DNA of 64,000 nucleotides from JBGAPI01 sp044221335 (GCA_044221335.1 JBGAPI010000019.1:1-64000), one strand, 5' to 3'. Numbered from the stretch's first letter, positions 14,816-24,695 are shown. The notes: generated by a model from the letters alone, not told the origin. A program made the numbers and translations.

Positions 14816-17227
14816 TCAGCCCTTCGGAACGAAGAAGAATTCGCCTGCCTCATGGCCCGAGAACGCGATCGGTGCGTACTCCGGCGCCTGGATCAGGGTC
14901 GACTCCGCCGCCGCCAGCGCGAGACCCGCGGTGACCTGGCGGAACAGCTTCTGGCCTTCCATCACCTGGTTGTTGTCCTGCAGGGCCGCGATCAGCGATC
15001 GGGCGAAGTAGGAATTCTGGCCGCTGCTGGAGTCGGCCACCGGCGCCAGGCCGCCCGAGGACAGCGCGGTGCGCGAGCGGCTGTCGCTCATCTTCTTCAT
15101 GAACGTCGCCCACTGCGCGTCCGGCACCGCGGCACCGACCGGCACCGAGGCCCGGGTCAGCGCGCCGCTGTAGCAGGAATCGGCGACGACCAGCACATGC
15201 TTCGCGTTCATCGTGTTGAGGATGTCGCTGATCGCCCGGTTCGAGATCCACGAGCCGGCGGCGCCCTGCTGGCCGTCGACCGGCACCCAGTAGCCTTCCT
15301 TCTTGGGGCGGTCGAGTTCGCCATGACCGGCGTAGTAGACCACCAGGTTGTCCTCGGCCTTCAGCGTCTCGCGCAGGTCGTTCAGCGCCGACAGGATGTC
15401 CATCTTGCTGGCGTTGAGCAGCAGGCGCGTATTCATGCCGTAGCGGCTCTTCAGCACCTCCGCGACCGCCTTGGCGTCGTTGCCGGCGCTGGTCAGCTTC
15501 GGGAACGCGCCGTAATCGTTGTTGCCGATCACCAGCGCGTAGTACTTGCCGAGCTTGACGTCGCTCGGCACGCCGCGGGCTCCGGCGGGCGCCTTCGCGC
15601 TGCCGCTGGCGGTCGCGGCGGCGCCGGGCTGCGGCAGCACGAGGAAGTCGAGTGACGACTTCTTGCCGTTCTTGTCGATCGCCGCGACCTGCACCGGGGT
15701 GCCGTCCTTGGCCATCTCGATGCTGGCGCGGAAGGTGCCGTTGGCCGCCACCGGCACGACGGTGCCATTGACGTTGAGGCTGGCGATGCCGGCCTGCGCG
15801 ACCACCTTGCCGACGATGTCGGTCGTGGTCGTCGAGCGCACCATCGCCGCCGGCTTGCCGCGGGTCACGGTCAGCGCCGGCTCGATCAGCTCCAGCGCCG
15901 GGCCGGCGAGGCTCGCGATGCTGGCGACAGCGCCACTCCCGGCCGCGGACGAGCCGCCGGGCTTGAACTGGGTCTCGAGCGCCGCGATCTGGTCGCGCTG
16001 GCGCGACACCTCCTTCTGCTTCTGGCCGAGCTCCTGCTCGAGCAGCAGCATCAGTTCGCGGTCGGCCTTCGAGCTCGCCAGCGCGGACTGCATCTTCTTG
16101 CGCTCGTCGTCGAAGCGGGCCTGTTCGGCGGCGCGCTTGGTGTCGTTGGCCGACAGGTTGGACTCGAGCGCCGCGATCTTGGCGTAGGCGTCGTCCAGCG
16201 CCAGCGCCATCTCGGCCGCGGCGGAACGGACCCGTTCCAGGTCCTTCTTGCTGGCGGCATCGGTCGCCGGCTTCTTCTCGAGCGTGGACTGCTGGCTGCG
16301 CAGGTCGGCGAGCTTGGCCTGATCGGCCTTGGTCTTTTCCGACAAGGCGGCGCGGTCGCGGTCGAGCGCCTCGCGCTCCTTGGCGATCGCGGCCTCCTTC
16401 TCGGCCAGCTCCTTCTTCAGCTTCTCGAGGTCGGCGGCCGCCTGCGGCGACGAGGCCTTCTCCTGCGCGACGACCAGCTTGTTGCGGGTCGCCTCGAGCT
16501 CGTGCTGGGCCGCGCCGAGCTGTCGGCGGCGGTCGGACAGCTGGCCTTCGAGCTCCCGCACCTTGGCCTTCAGCTTCTCCTGCTCGGCCTTCTGCTCCTC
16601 GACCGTCTGCTTCAGGCTGGCGATCTCGGCCTGCGCCTCTGCGCTGACCGTGACGGTGGAAGCGAACACCAGGTCGTCGCTGGTCGCGCCGGACGCCTCG
16701 CGGTAGAGGTTCAGCGCCTTCGGCAGGTCCTTCTCGACCCCGAGTCCCTCCTCGTAGAGATAGCCGAGGTTGATCTTGGCGCGCTTGCTGCCCTGCGCGG
16801 CCGACTTCTCGTACCAGGAGCGCGCCTTGGCGTAGTCCGGGTCGGTGCCGAGGCCCTTGGCGTAGATCTCGCCGACGTAGTTCTGCGCCTCGGCGTCGCC
16901 GCCCTCGGCCTGCTGCATCCAGACCTTCAGCGCCGTCTCGTAGTTGGCGCGGTCGAACGAGGTGAACTCGCCGCCGCGGATCTCGCAGTCGGCCTGCGTC
17001 GTCCGGATCGGCCGGCGCGCGGTCATGAAGGTCGACACCTTGCCGAGCTTGCGCACCTGTCCCGGCAGCAGGCAGTCGACGATCAGCAGATCCTCGGGAT
17101 TGCGCACGCTGGCCCGGATCGGCTCGACCGCCAGTCCGGAAATCACCGCGATCGTGGCGCTCGCCAGCGCCACCAGGGCGCGCGAGCCGAATCGACCGGG
17201 GAGCTTGGAGACCTGTTGCTTGGCCAT
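14816..17227 (-). CDS. Caspase-fold (peptidase C14) protein with Sel1 repeats, coiled coil and Ig-like domain
   Basis: 803-residue multidomain protein. An N-terminal hydrophobic segment at about residues 16-36 suggests export or membrane anchoring. Sel1-like repeats follow (about 97-180; AEAQNYVGEIYAKGLG, AKINLGYLYEEGLG), then a long heptad-rich coiled coil (about 195-440), a beta-rich Ig-like segment (about 460-550) and a C-terminal caspase domain (about 560-795). The catalytic pair is intact: His635 in YYAGHGE and Cys685 in VVADSCYSG. The start ATG has GAGG upstream. The gene is divergent from the giant autotransporter at 17616. Bacterial caspase-like proteins can be proteases, and the Sel1 and coiled-coil parts suggest assembly with partners. 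Substrate unknown. Confidence 0.88.
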   Translation of the reverse strand: MAKQQVSKLPGRFGSRALVALASATIAVISGLAVEPIRASVRNPEDLLIVDCLLPGQVRKLGKVSTFMTARRPIRTTQADCEIRGGEFTSFDRANYETALKVWMQQAEGGDAEAQNYVGEIYAKGLGTDPDYAKARSWYEKSAAQGSKRAKINLGYLYEEGLGVEKDLPKALNLYREASGATSDDLVFASTVTVSAEAQAEIASLKQTVEEQKAEQEKLKAKVRELEGQLSDRRRQLGAAQHELEATRNKLVVAQEKASSPQAAADLEKLKKELAEKEAAIAKEREALDRDRAALSEKTKADQAKLADLRSQQSTLEKKPATDAASKKDLERVRSAAAEMALALDDAYAKIAALESNLSANDTKRAAEQARFDDERKKMQSALASSKADRELMLLLEQELGQKQKEVSRQRDQIAALETQFKPGGSSAAGSGAVASIASLAGPALELIEPALTVTRGKPAAMVRSTTTTDIVGKVVAQAGIASLNVNGTVVPVAANGTFRASIEMAKDGTPVQVAAIDKNGKKSSLDFLVLPQPGAAATASGSAKAPAGARGVPSDVKLGKYYALVIGNNDYGAFPKLTSAGNDAKAVAEVLKSRYGMNTRLLLNASKMDILSALNDLRETLKAEDNLVVYYAGHGELDRPKKEGYWVPVDGQQGAAGSWISNRAISDILNTMNAKHVLVVADSCYSGALTRASVPVGAAVPDAQWATFMKKMSDSRSRTALSSGGLAPVADSSSGQNSYFARSLIAALQDNNQVMEGQKLFRQVTAGLALAAAESTLIQAPEYAPIAFSGHEAGEFFFVPKG

Positions 17228-17615
17228 GTGACCCTCGCTGCAGAGGTAAGGATGTCCGGAGGACGGTCGTGCGTTCACCGCAGCATGATGGTCGAGCGCG
17301 CGTGAACGAACTGACACGGCCAAAGTATAGCCCCGGGTCGTGCCGCGCCAGCGGTCCGGGTTCCAATGAGCGCCCGCGGCGGCGAATCCCGTGATTCCAG
17401 GCATGACAGCGAAACGCTTGTTCACGAAGCGCAGATTCCCGGCAGAGGGGCGACCTACGCGGCGCGTGGAACCCGACCCGCCGCCCCGTGGTTTCACCCA
17501 CCGACGACAGACTCGCGGGCACCCTGACCGCCTGCCCGGACCAGGGCCTGCGCGGCTTGGTTCGCCTGTTGGCGCTGTAGTACGCTGCCGACGTAATTTC
17601 GCCTGGGGACGAATC
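17228..17615. other. 388-bp divergent regulatory region between the caspase and autotransporter genes
   Basis: No gene is supported here. On the minus strand a good -10 element (TATACT, 17329-17324) lies about 97 bp before the caspase start, with only a weak -35 17 bp upstream of it. On the plus strand TTGGTT...TAGTAC, at 15-bp spacing shortly before 17616, is a weak candidate for the autotransporter. No operator-like inverted repeat stood out. Confidence 0.4.
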
Positions 17616-20600
17616 ATGCGACTGGACCTTTCCGCGGCCGCCCGCCGTATCGGGCAATGGCTTACGGGTTCACGACTGGCGACCCTGTCATCACTGTTCG
17701 CTCTCGCAGCCCTCAGTACTCCGGTCCAGGCCCAGATCAGCATCACCGGTGGCGACATGCAGTCCGGCGTCGTCAACACCACGCTGCCGACCCCGCTCAG
17801 CGTCCACGTGATCGACAACGGCACCGGCATGCCGGCCGTCGGCGGCGACGTCAACTGGTCGATCACCCAGGGCTCGGCGACCTTCGTCGGCAGCGGCGCG
17901 TCGACGATCACCACCATGGGGGACAGCAACGGCGACGCCAGCGTCCAGCTGATGCTCGGCTCGACCCCCGGTCCGATCACCGTGCATGCCGACTCGGTCG
18001 ACTTCGGCACCGTCGATTTCAGCATCCTCGCCACGTCCTTCACCATCACCAAGATTTCCGGCGACAACCAGACGGGCGCGGCCTCCTCGCCGCTGTCGAT
18101 GCCGCTGGTGGTCAAGATCGCGGACGGCATGGGCGTCGGCCAGTCCGGCCAGATGGTGCAGTTCACGGTGCAGCCGCCCAACGACGCGACGGTCAATGGT
18201 TCATCGTCGGCGCTGGTGAGCACCGATGGCAGCGGTCTCGCGTCCGTCAGCGTCAGCCTGGGAACGATGACCGGCAGCTTCCAGATCGCCGCGGACGGCG
18301 GACCGATGGTCGGCGTGGTGTTCTTCGACGTGACGACGACCGCCGGCGGCAACGGCATGATCATCAAGAACGGCGGCGACGGCCAGCAGACCGCGGTCAA
18401 TACGACCTTCCCGCAGCCGCTGCAGATCCGCGTGCTGGACGGAATGATGGCCGCGGTCCCGTCGGTGCCGGTGACCTTCACGGTCACGTCGGCCAACGCG
18501 ACGATCCAGCAGAGTGGCACCAGCACGTTCAGCACGATGACCGACGCCTCCGGAAACGACAGCGTCAACATCGACGCGGGCGGCTCGGTCGGCGCCGTCA
18601 CCGTGACCGCCGACGCCGGCAGCTACGGCATCGTGACCTTCAACCTGTTCCAGGGCATCGGCAGTTTCGTCATCACCGGCGGCAACATGCAGGCGGGGCC
18701 GGCCAACTCCACCCTTCCGATTCCGCTGTCGATCCAGGTCCAGAACGCGATGGGCATGCCGAATGGCGTCGTCTCCCTGCGATTCCGGGTGGACTCCGGC
18801 AATGCCACCATCCAGGAGAGCGGCGCGGCGACCTTCGACACCGCGTCCGACGCCAGCGGCAATGCCAGCGTCCACCTGGTGCTCGGCGCCAGCCCCGGCG
18901 GCGTGTCCGTCACGGTCCTGCCGTTGTCCGGCCTGTACAACAACGCGATCTTCAGCGAGAACATCACCGGCGGCGGCACGCCGGCGATCATCAAGCTCGA
19001 CGGCGACAACCAGAGCGGCAACATCAACACGCCGCTGGCGCGCCCGCTGCTGGTGCTGGTGACCGACGCCACCGGCATGCCGGTCAACAACCAGTCGGTG
19101 CTGTTCACCGTCGCCAACGGCGGCGCGACCTTCACTGCCAACGGCTCGAACACGATCACCGTCGGCACCGGTTCCAACGGCCAGGCGTCCGCCGCCGTCA
19201 CCGTCGGTTCGACGGGCGGTCCATTCCAGATCAGTGCGGACGCCGGCGCGCCCTACGGCGCCGTGACCTTCAACGAGATCGCGATCTCGCCGCTGACCGT
19301 CTCCAAGGTCTCCGGTGACGGCCAGACCGGGCTGGTCAACACCACGCTGCCGCAGGACCTGGTGGTCACCGTGACCGACGGTTCCGGCACCCCGCAGACC
19401 GATCGCTTCATCGTGTTCAACGTGACCAGCGGCAATGCGACGTTCCTGCAGTCGGGCGGCACCAGCTTCGGCAGCGGCACGGGCGGCGGCGGCACCGCGG
19501 CGGTCACGCTGGTGCTCGGCGGCCAGCCCGGCCCGGTCGTGGTCACCGCCACCGACAATGCCGGTGCCGGCATGGTGACGTTCAACGAGACGGCGGTGAC
19601 CCAGAGCTACAACATCGTCAAGTTCAACGGCGACGGCCAGTCGGCCACCGCCGGCCAGTCGCTCCCGCAGCCGATCAGCGTCCGGGTCACCGACTCGAGA
19701 ACCGGAGCGGTCGCGGTCGGCGTGCCCGTGCTGTTCAGCGTCGTCAACGGCAACTCGACCGTCGGCGGGCAGGGCAGCACCCAGGTCAGCACCGACGCCA
19801 GCGGCATCGCGTCGACCACGGTCGTGCTCGGCTCGCCGGGCACCGTCAACATCACGGCCTCCGTCGCCGGCGGCATCGCCACCTTTACCGAAACCTCGAT
19901 CGCGCCGCCGCAGCTCGCGCTGGACATCGTCTCCGGCAACGGCCAGTCCGGCATCACCGGCTCCAGCGGCCAGCCGCTGGTCGTCCAGGTCACCAGCAAC
20001 GGCGTGCTGCAGGCGAACCAGAACATCGACTGGGCGGTCGTCACCGGCAGCAACGTCGCCAGCATCGGGTCGACCAGCACGACGACGTCCAGCAACGGCC
20101 AGTCGTCCAATTCGCTGAGCTTCCTCGCCACTCCGGGCGCCGCACTGATCACCGCGACCCTGCAGAGCGACCCGCGGATCTCGCAGACCTTCAGTGTCAC
20201 CAGCTCGACGCCGCAAGGCAGCGGCTCCTCGCTGACGCTGGTCAGCGGCGCCAACCAGACCGGCGCCGTCGGCACCCGCGCCGACGCCCCCTTCGTGTTC
20301 CGGCTGCTGTCCAACGGCACGCCGGTCGGCGGCCAGACGGTCAACTTCAGCATCCTGTCCGGTGGCGGCACGCTGACCGCGGCGTCGACGGTCACCGACA
20401 CCTCGGGCAACGCGGCGACGACCCTCGTCTTCGGCAACACGGCGGGCCTCGTCACCGTGCAGGCGAGCGCCTTCTCCGGCGTGGTCAACGCCACCGCGAC
20501 GGCGACCGGCTTCCTCCCGGCCCTGCGCATCACCGGCGGCGACAACCAGACCGCGCCGGCGGGCACCAAGCTGCCGCAGAACCTGGCGGTGTCGATCGCG

Positions 20601-22430
20601 GCTGCCCCCGGCAAGTCCTTCGGCAAGGGCCTCGGCGGCGTCAACCTCGCCTGGACCGTGGTGTCCGGCGGCGGATCCCTGAAGGATGCCGTCACCCCGA
20701 CCGACGGCAACGGCAACGCGATCAACGAGTTCACCCTCGGCTCGGCGATCGGCAACCAGCAGGTCCGGGCAACCTATCCGGGCGGCGGCAGCGTGACCTT
20801 CACCGCGGTCGCGACCGTCAATGGCACCGTGGTGCTGGAGATCGCGTCGGGCAACAACCAGACCGTGCCGACCGGCGCCATCGCCGGCGCGCCGCTGGTG
20901 GTCCGCGCGAAGACCCAGGCCGGCGCCGTCTTCGCGGGCGTGCCGATCGTCTTCACCTCCGACCCGCCGAACGCCGTCACCATCACGACCCCGCTGGTGA
21001 TCACCGACAGCGCCGGTCTGGCGTCGACCACGGTGCGGCTCAACCTTCCGGCGCAGGCCCGGGTGTTCGCCAACGTGCAGAACGCCCCGTCGACCACGGC
21101 CGTGCAGTTCGCGATCAGCGGCGGCATCGCCAACACGGGCGGACTCAACGAGATGCAGCAGACGATCGCACAGGCGGTCGACACCAGCTGCCAGACCCTC
21201 TCCGCGGCCAATCCCAACACGCTCACCCAGCAGCAGCGCGACCTGCTGCTGACCTGCCAGGCGCTCGCCAGCAACGCGGCCAGTACGCCGGCGCAGGTGG
21301 CCAACGTGATCCAGCAGCTGTCGAACGACGAGGCGGCGGCGGAGACCTCGGCGGCGCTGTCGACCGTGACGGCGACGAACAACAACATGTCCCAGCGCTT
21401 CCAGCAGATCCGCGGCGGCGGCGGTCGCGGCTTCTCGGCGCAGGGCCTGACCCTGGCCGGCGGCAACGGTGCTTTGCCGCTGTCGATGCTGCCCTCCGCG
21501 ATCATCGCCCACGCCGATGAGGACAAGGGCCGGGACAAGGAAGTCGGCCTCGACTTCAGCCGCTGGGGCTTCTTCGCCACCGGCACGATCCTCACGGGCA
21601 GCCGCGACGCGATCGGCTCCAGCTCCGGCTTTGACTTCGGCAGTCGCGGGCTGACCGCCGGCGCCGACTACCGCGTCGGCGACAAGCTGATCCTGGGCGG
21701 CGCGGTCAGCTTCAACAAGTCGGACTCCAAGCTCGACGGTGGCCGCGGCAAGCTCGACACCAGCGGCTTCTCCCTCACCGGCTACGGCTCGTTCTACCTG
21801 GCCAACGAGGCCTACGCCGACATCGCGCTGACCTACGGCAGCAACTCCTACGACCTGTCGCGCAAGATCCTGTTCAACCTCGGCGGCCAGCAGGTCAACC
21901 AGACGGCCAAGGGCTCGCCGGACGGCAACATGTTCAGCCTCTCGGTGACCGCCGGCCGCGACTTCGCCAACGGCGCGTGGACCTTCGGGCCTTACCTGCG
22001 CGGCACCTACACCAAGCTCGACTTCGACAGCTACACCGAGCGGATGTCGAATCCGACCGGTGCCGGTGCCGGCCTGGCGCTGGCGGTCTCCGGCCGCAGC
22101 CTGACCTCGCGCGAAGGCGTGCTCGGCGGCAAGGTCGCCTACGCCTCCAGCCAGGACTTCGGCATCCTGTCGCCGAACCTCAGCTTCGAGTACGTGCGCG
22201 AGTTCGCCGACAGCCCCGACAATCTCATCACCCGCTTCGCCAACGACCCGACCGGCACCCCGATCGTGGTCAGCGGCGATCCAGTGGATAAGCAATACTT
22301 CAACCTTGGTATCGGCCTGTCTGCCGTGTTCGCCAATGGACGTTCGGGATACGTCTACGTCGAGCACCGTGCTGGACAAGCCGCCACCACCCAAAACAGT
22401 ATTGCGCTGGGACTGCGGATCGAATTCTGA
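17616..22430 (+). CDS. Giant autotransporter with about eleven Ig-like repeats
   Basis: 1,604-residue probable surface protein. A signal peptide ends near TPVQA-Q (about residues 1-37). About eleven repeats of roughly 100 residues follow (about 41-1169). Each starts with a G-[DNG]-x-Q-[ST] motif, then a PLxVxV strand, a VxFxV strand and a GxAxxxVxLG strand, as in bacterial Ig-like (Big) domains. A linker of about 130 residues contains two cysteines and Gln-rich helices. The C-terminal 300 residues (from EVGLDFSRWGFFATG) form an autotransporter beta-barrel ending in Phe (LRIEF). It may act as an adhesin or a stalk. Its stop codon overlaps an ATG in the PP2C frame, and the caspase gene is divergent. 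Confidence 0.9.
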   Translation: MRLDLSAAARRIGQWLTGSRLATLSSLFALAALSTPVQAQISITGGDMQSGVVNTTLPTPLSVHVIDNGTGMPAVGGDVNWSITQGSATFVGSGASTITTMGDSNGDASVQLMLGSTPGPITVHADSVDFGTVDFSILATSFTITKISGDNQTGAASSPLSMPLVVKIADGMGVGQSGQMVQFTVQPPNDATVNGSSSALVSTDGSGLASVSVSLGTMTGSFQIAADGGPMVGVVFFDVTTTAGGNGMIIKNGGDGQQTAVNTTFPQPLQIRVLDGMMAAVPSVPVTFTVTSANATIQQSGTSTFSTMTDASGNDSVNIDAGGSVGAVTVTADAGSYGIVTFNLFQGIGSFVITGGNMQAGPANSTLPIPLSIQVQNAMGMPNGVVSLRFRVDSGNATIQESGAATFDTASDASGNASVHLVLGASPGGVSVTVLPLSGLYNNAIFSENITGGGTPAIIKLDGDNQSGNINTPLARPLLVLVTDATGMPVNNQSVLFTVANGGATFTANGSNTITVGTGSNGQASAAVTVGSTGGPFQISADAGAPYGAVTFNEIAISPLTVSKVSGDGQTGLVNTTLPQDLVVTVTDGSGTPQTDRFIVFNVTSGNATFLQSGGTSFGSGTGGGGTAAVTLVLGGQPGPVVVTATDNAGAGMVTFNETAVTQSYNIVKFNGDGQSATAGQSLPQPISVRVTDSRTGAVAVGVPVLFSVVNGNSTVGGQGSTQVSTDASGIASTTVVLGSPGTVNITASVAGGIATFTETSIAPPQLALDIVSGNGQSGITGSSGQPLVVQVTSNGVLQANQNIDWAVVTGSNVASIGSTSTTTSSNGQSSNSLSFLATPGAALITATLQSDPRISQTFSVTSSTPQGSGSSLTLVSGANQTGAVGTRADAPFVFRLLSNGTPVGGQTVNFSILSGGGTLTAASTVTDTSGNAATTLVFGNTAGLVTVQASAFSGVVNATATATGFLPALRITGGDNQTAPAGTKLPQNLAVSIAAAPGKSFGKGLGGVNLAWTVVSGGGSLKDAVTPTDGNGNAINEFTLGSAIGNQQVRATYPGGGSVTFTAVATVNGTVVLEIASGNNQTVPTGAIAGAPLVVRAKTQAGAVFAGVPIVFTSDPPNAVTITTPLVITDSAGLASTTVRLNLPAQARVFANVQNAPSTTAVQFAISGGIANTGGLNEMQQTIAQAVDTSCQTLSAANPNTLTQQQRDLLLTCQALASNAASTPAQVANVIQQLSNDEAAAETSAALSTVTATNNNMSQRFQQIRGGGGRGFSAQGLTLAGGNGALPLSMLPSAIIAHADEDKGRDKEVGLDFSRWGFFATGTILTGSRDAIGSSSGFDFGSRGLTAGADYRVGDKLILGGAVSFNKSDSKLDGGRGKLDTSGFSLTGYGSFYLANEAYADIALTYGSNSYDLSRKILFNLGGQQVNQTAKGSPDGNMFSLSVTAGRDFANGAWTFGPYLRGTYTKLDFDSYTERMSNPTGAGAGLALAVSGRSLTSREGVLGGKVAYASSQDFGILSPNLSFEYVREFADSPDNLITRFANDPTGTPIVVSGDPVDKQYFNLGIGLSAVFANGRSGYVYVEHRAGQAATTQNSIALGLRIEF

Positions 22431-22459
22431 TGGACGGCGCCAATCAAGGAACTGCGGCG

Positions 22460-23167
22460 ATGATCGAGTTTGGACACTGCACCCACGTCGGCCTGCGCCG
22501 CGAGCACAACGAGGACACCTACTACGCCGACTCCCAGCTCGGCCTCTGGCTGGTGGCGGACGGCATGGGTGGCCACGAGAACGGCGAAGTCGCCAGTGCG
22601 CTGGCGCGCGAGGCGGTGGTGCGCGAGGTCGGCCAGGGCAAGACGCTGTCGGAGGCGATCCAGATCGCCGACGAGGACATCCTCGCCCATTCCAGCAAGC
22701 GCACGCAGGCGCTGCCGATGGGCACCACCATCGCCGCCGTGCACCTCAAGGGCGACGACTTCGAGGCGGGCTGGGTCGGCGACAGCCGGGTCTACATGTG
22801 GAACAACGGCGAGTTCAAGCAGATCTCGCACGACCATTCCTACGTCCGCGAGCTGATCGAGCAGGGCGCCATCACCCCGGAACAGGCGCGGACCCACCCG
22901 CACCGCAACGTGGTCACCCAGGCGCTCGGGGTCACCGACCCGCAGAACCTCCGTGTCGAGACCGTGGGCGGCCAGCTCGTGCCGAACTCGCAGCTGCTGG
23001 TGTGCTCCGACGGCTTGACCGAGGAGGTCGACGACAGCCAGATCGCGGCGATCCTCGACCGCCAGGACCTGTCCGCGCAGGAGTGCGTCGACCAGCTGAT
23101 CCTGGCGGCGCTCGATGGCGGCGGCTCCGACAACGTGACCGTGTTGTTGTTGCGGCGGAAGGCGTAG
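22460..23167 (+). CDS. PP2C-type serine/threonine protein phosphatase
   Basis: 235-residue cytoplasmic Mn/Mg-dependent phosphatase. All core motifs are present: LRREHNEDTYY, ADGMGGHENGEVAS, PMGTTIAAV, GWVGDSRVYMW, VCSDGLTEEVDD and GGSDNVTVLLL, with the metal-binding aspartates intact. The ATG at 22460 has AAGGA 9 nt upstream. An alternative ATG at 22430 overlaps the autotransporter stop (TGATG) and would add ten residues; either start implies coupling to that gene. No Ser/Thr kinase gene is in the window, so its substrate or partner must be encoded elsewhere. Its presence beside the caspase/autotransporter pair is unexplained. Confidence 0.93.
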   Translation: MIEFGHCTHVGLRREHNEDTYYADSQLGLWLVADGMGGHENGEVASALAREAVVREVGQGKTLSEAIQIADEDILAHSSKRTQALPMGTTIAAVHLKGDDFEAGWVGDSRVYMWNNGEFKQISHDHSYVRELIEQGAITPEQARTHPHRNVVTQALGVTDPQNLRVETVGGQLVPNSQLLVCSDGLTEEVDDSQIAAILDRQDLSAQECVDQLILAALDGGGSDNVTVLLLRRKA

Positions 23168-23499
23168 CTTCGCGCTTCGACCCGGAATGCGCTCCACGCA
23201 TTCCGTGAGTCCCGCTCCGCGGGACAAGAAGCGACGGCGAAGGTTGAAAGCAGCGAAACGCGAAGCCGGTCAGCGCCTGTCCGCGGACGGTGTGCGGCTG
23301 TTGCGGATGCGGATGCGCTACAGCCGCGATGGCGAGACGCTGCGCCATCGCGGCAATAGCCGCTCCCACACGAGGCCCCTTCGGAACGGTTTCTTCCCGA
23401 GGATTCAATACCGATTTCGTGGGTGGCTTCGCTTGAAATCCCCCCGACCGCCGGAACTTGTCAGCTTCCCGTTCGCGACTTCGAGCGGTCATCTCGGTG
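23168..23499. other. 332-bp intergenic region with a REP-like inverted element
   Basis: No gene is supported. At 23317-23371 a large imperfect palindrome carries a CAGCCGCGATGGCG arm, the complementary CGCCATCGCGGCAATAGCCG arm and a TGTGGGAG end on the minus strand. It belongs to the family seen at 2266-2300 and 30332-30458. Confidence 0.5.
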
Positions 23500-23853
23500 A
23501 TGAAGATCTGGAAACGCCTCGGCCCCCTGGGCCGCGCCCTGCTTGTCCTCGGCCTGCTGCTGATGGCGATGCAGGCGCCCGAGCTCGCCTTCGTGCTCGA
23601 TGCCGCGTTCGTCGACATGGTGGTCGCGCTGATCGTCGCCGGCGCCTCGTCCTATCTGGTCGTCGCCGGTACCTGCTGGACCGACGTCCGTCTCGCCCTG
23701 CACTCGGCTCGAAAGGCCCTCGAGAACAGCCACCTGGCACGCCCCGCGGGCTTCGCGTTCAGCGTCGCGACGATGGCAATCGGCCTGCTGGTACCCGGCT
23801 GCCGTTCGATGCTGCTGGCGAGCGTCTTTCCGGCGTTGTTCTCCGCGACGTAG
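23500..23853 (+). CDS. Small hypothetical membrane protein
   Basis: 117-residue protein that I do not recognise. The start at MKIWKRLGPLGRALLVL is the first good codon before the first hydrophobic stretch. Hydrophobic segments lie near residues 9-23, 34-57 and 85-105, suggesting three transmembrane helices with a Lys/Arg-rich, inside-positive N-terminus. The TAG stop lies in the head of a GTAG-type repeat. Codon use matches the surroundings. It may be a lineage-specific gene. Confidence 0.5.
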   Translation: MKIWKRLGPLGRALLVLGLLLMAMQAPELAFVLDAAFVDMVVALIVAGASSYLVVAGTCWTDVRLALHSARKALENSHLARPAGFAFSVATMAIGLLVPGCRSMLLASVFPALFSAT

Positions 23854-23872
23854 GGCGGGTCGAGCTCCGCCG
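23850..23872 (+). repeat. GTAG-headed REP at the stop of the small membrane protein gene
   Basis: GTAGGGCGGG, a loop, then CCGCC; the palindrome is imperfect. The TAG is the stop codon of the preceding gene. Confidence 0.55.
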
Positions 23873-23936
23873 GCGTTCGCTCCCCTCTTGCACCGGTGTG
23901 GCGGAAACCCAGATCGTGCTTCGAGCGGTGTTCCCG

Positions 23937-24040
23937 CTACTCCGACGCACCGAACATCGGTCGAGGCTTCATTGGCGCTCCGTCAGTTGGACAGCCGCTA
24001 CTCCGACGCTCCGGCAAAGGGACAGCGGCTACTCCGACGC
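23937..24040. repeat. Three copies of CTACTCCGACGC
   Basis: Exact 12-mers start at 23937, 23998 and 24029, spaced 61 and 31 bp apart. The last two belong to a short tandem with GGACAGCCGCTACTCCGACG-like units of about 31 bp. The 348-bp gap 23854-24201 otherwise shows no gene. Confidence 0.5.
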
Positions 24041-24201
24041 CGGCTTGCGCGCTGCGCGCTTCACCCAGCCTACCGAGTTCCCCGCTTCGGATAGGGGTTG
24101 CATGAAACGCTTCGAATGACTTCCGATGGCGTGCGCTGCCGGTCGGGTGACGGCGCCGCCGATGCTGGGTTTCGCCCTGCGGGCTCTCCCGGCCTGCGAA
24201 C

Positions 24202-24618
24202 CTACCCCGCCCTTGATGCGTAGAAGTGCAGCTGGTTGCCATCCGGATCGGCCAGATGGAATTCGCGCGTCCCCCACGGGGTGTCGCCGGGTTGCCCCCA
24301 CGGGCTTCGCTCGGCCGGCGGAACGCCGCGTGCCGAGAACTCGCGGAAGAGCGCATCGACGTCGTCGACCACGATGCGGATCACCGGGCGATCGAGTCCG
24401 TCGATCCACTGTCCGGCATCAGCCCACTGCAGGTGCAGCTCGACCGCGTCGCGGCGGACGGCGCCGTAGCGTGGCTGGCTCGGGTCGTCGACGAATCCCG
24501 GTGCGAAACCCAGCGCTGCGAAAAACCCGATCGACGACGCGACGTCGCGCACGGCGAGGACCGGATGGACCGCGCGCAACGACGCGGAACCGGAGAGGGA
24601 TCCCACTGTCGGTGTCAT
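24202..24618 (-). CDS. VOC (glyoxalase/bleomycin resistance) superfamily protein
   Basis: 138-residue single-domain protein of the vicinal-oxygen-chelate superfamily. The order of elements fits: HPVLAVRDVASSIGFFAALGF at the start, VELHLQW in the middle, PVIRIVVDDVDALFREFSARGV, and a closing REFHLADPDGNQLHFYAS with the usual metal-ligand Glu replaced or shifted. The ATG at MTPTVGSLSG has GAGGT a few bases upstream. Such proteins range from antibiotic-binding proteins to dioxygenases, so the substrate is open. It lies 77 bp downstream of the SUKH gene on the same strand. Confidence 0.85.
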   Translation of the reverse strand: MTPTVGSLSGSASLRAVHPVLAVRDVASSIGFFAALGFAPGFVDDPSQPRYGAVRRDAVELHLQWADAGQWIDGLDRPVIRIVVDDVDALFREFSARGVPPAERSPWGQPGDTPWGTREFHLADPDGNQLHFYASRAG

Positions 24619-24695
24619 CCGGACCTCACCTCCCACGATTCGGGGCGGCCACTGCGGACTCTGGCGCACCCCCGATCGGATGCGCGATCAGCGCC

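Noticed and set aside
18201..22394. Very long open frame antisense to the autotransporter
   Set aside because: It is a shadow of the repeat-rich gene on the other strand. The composition is abnormal and it has no start signal, while the plus frame has signal peptide, Ig repeats and barrel.
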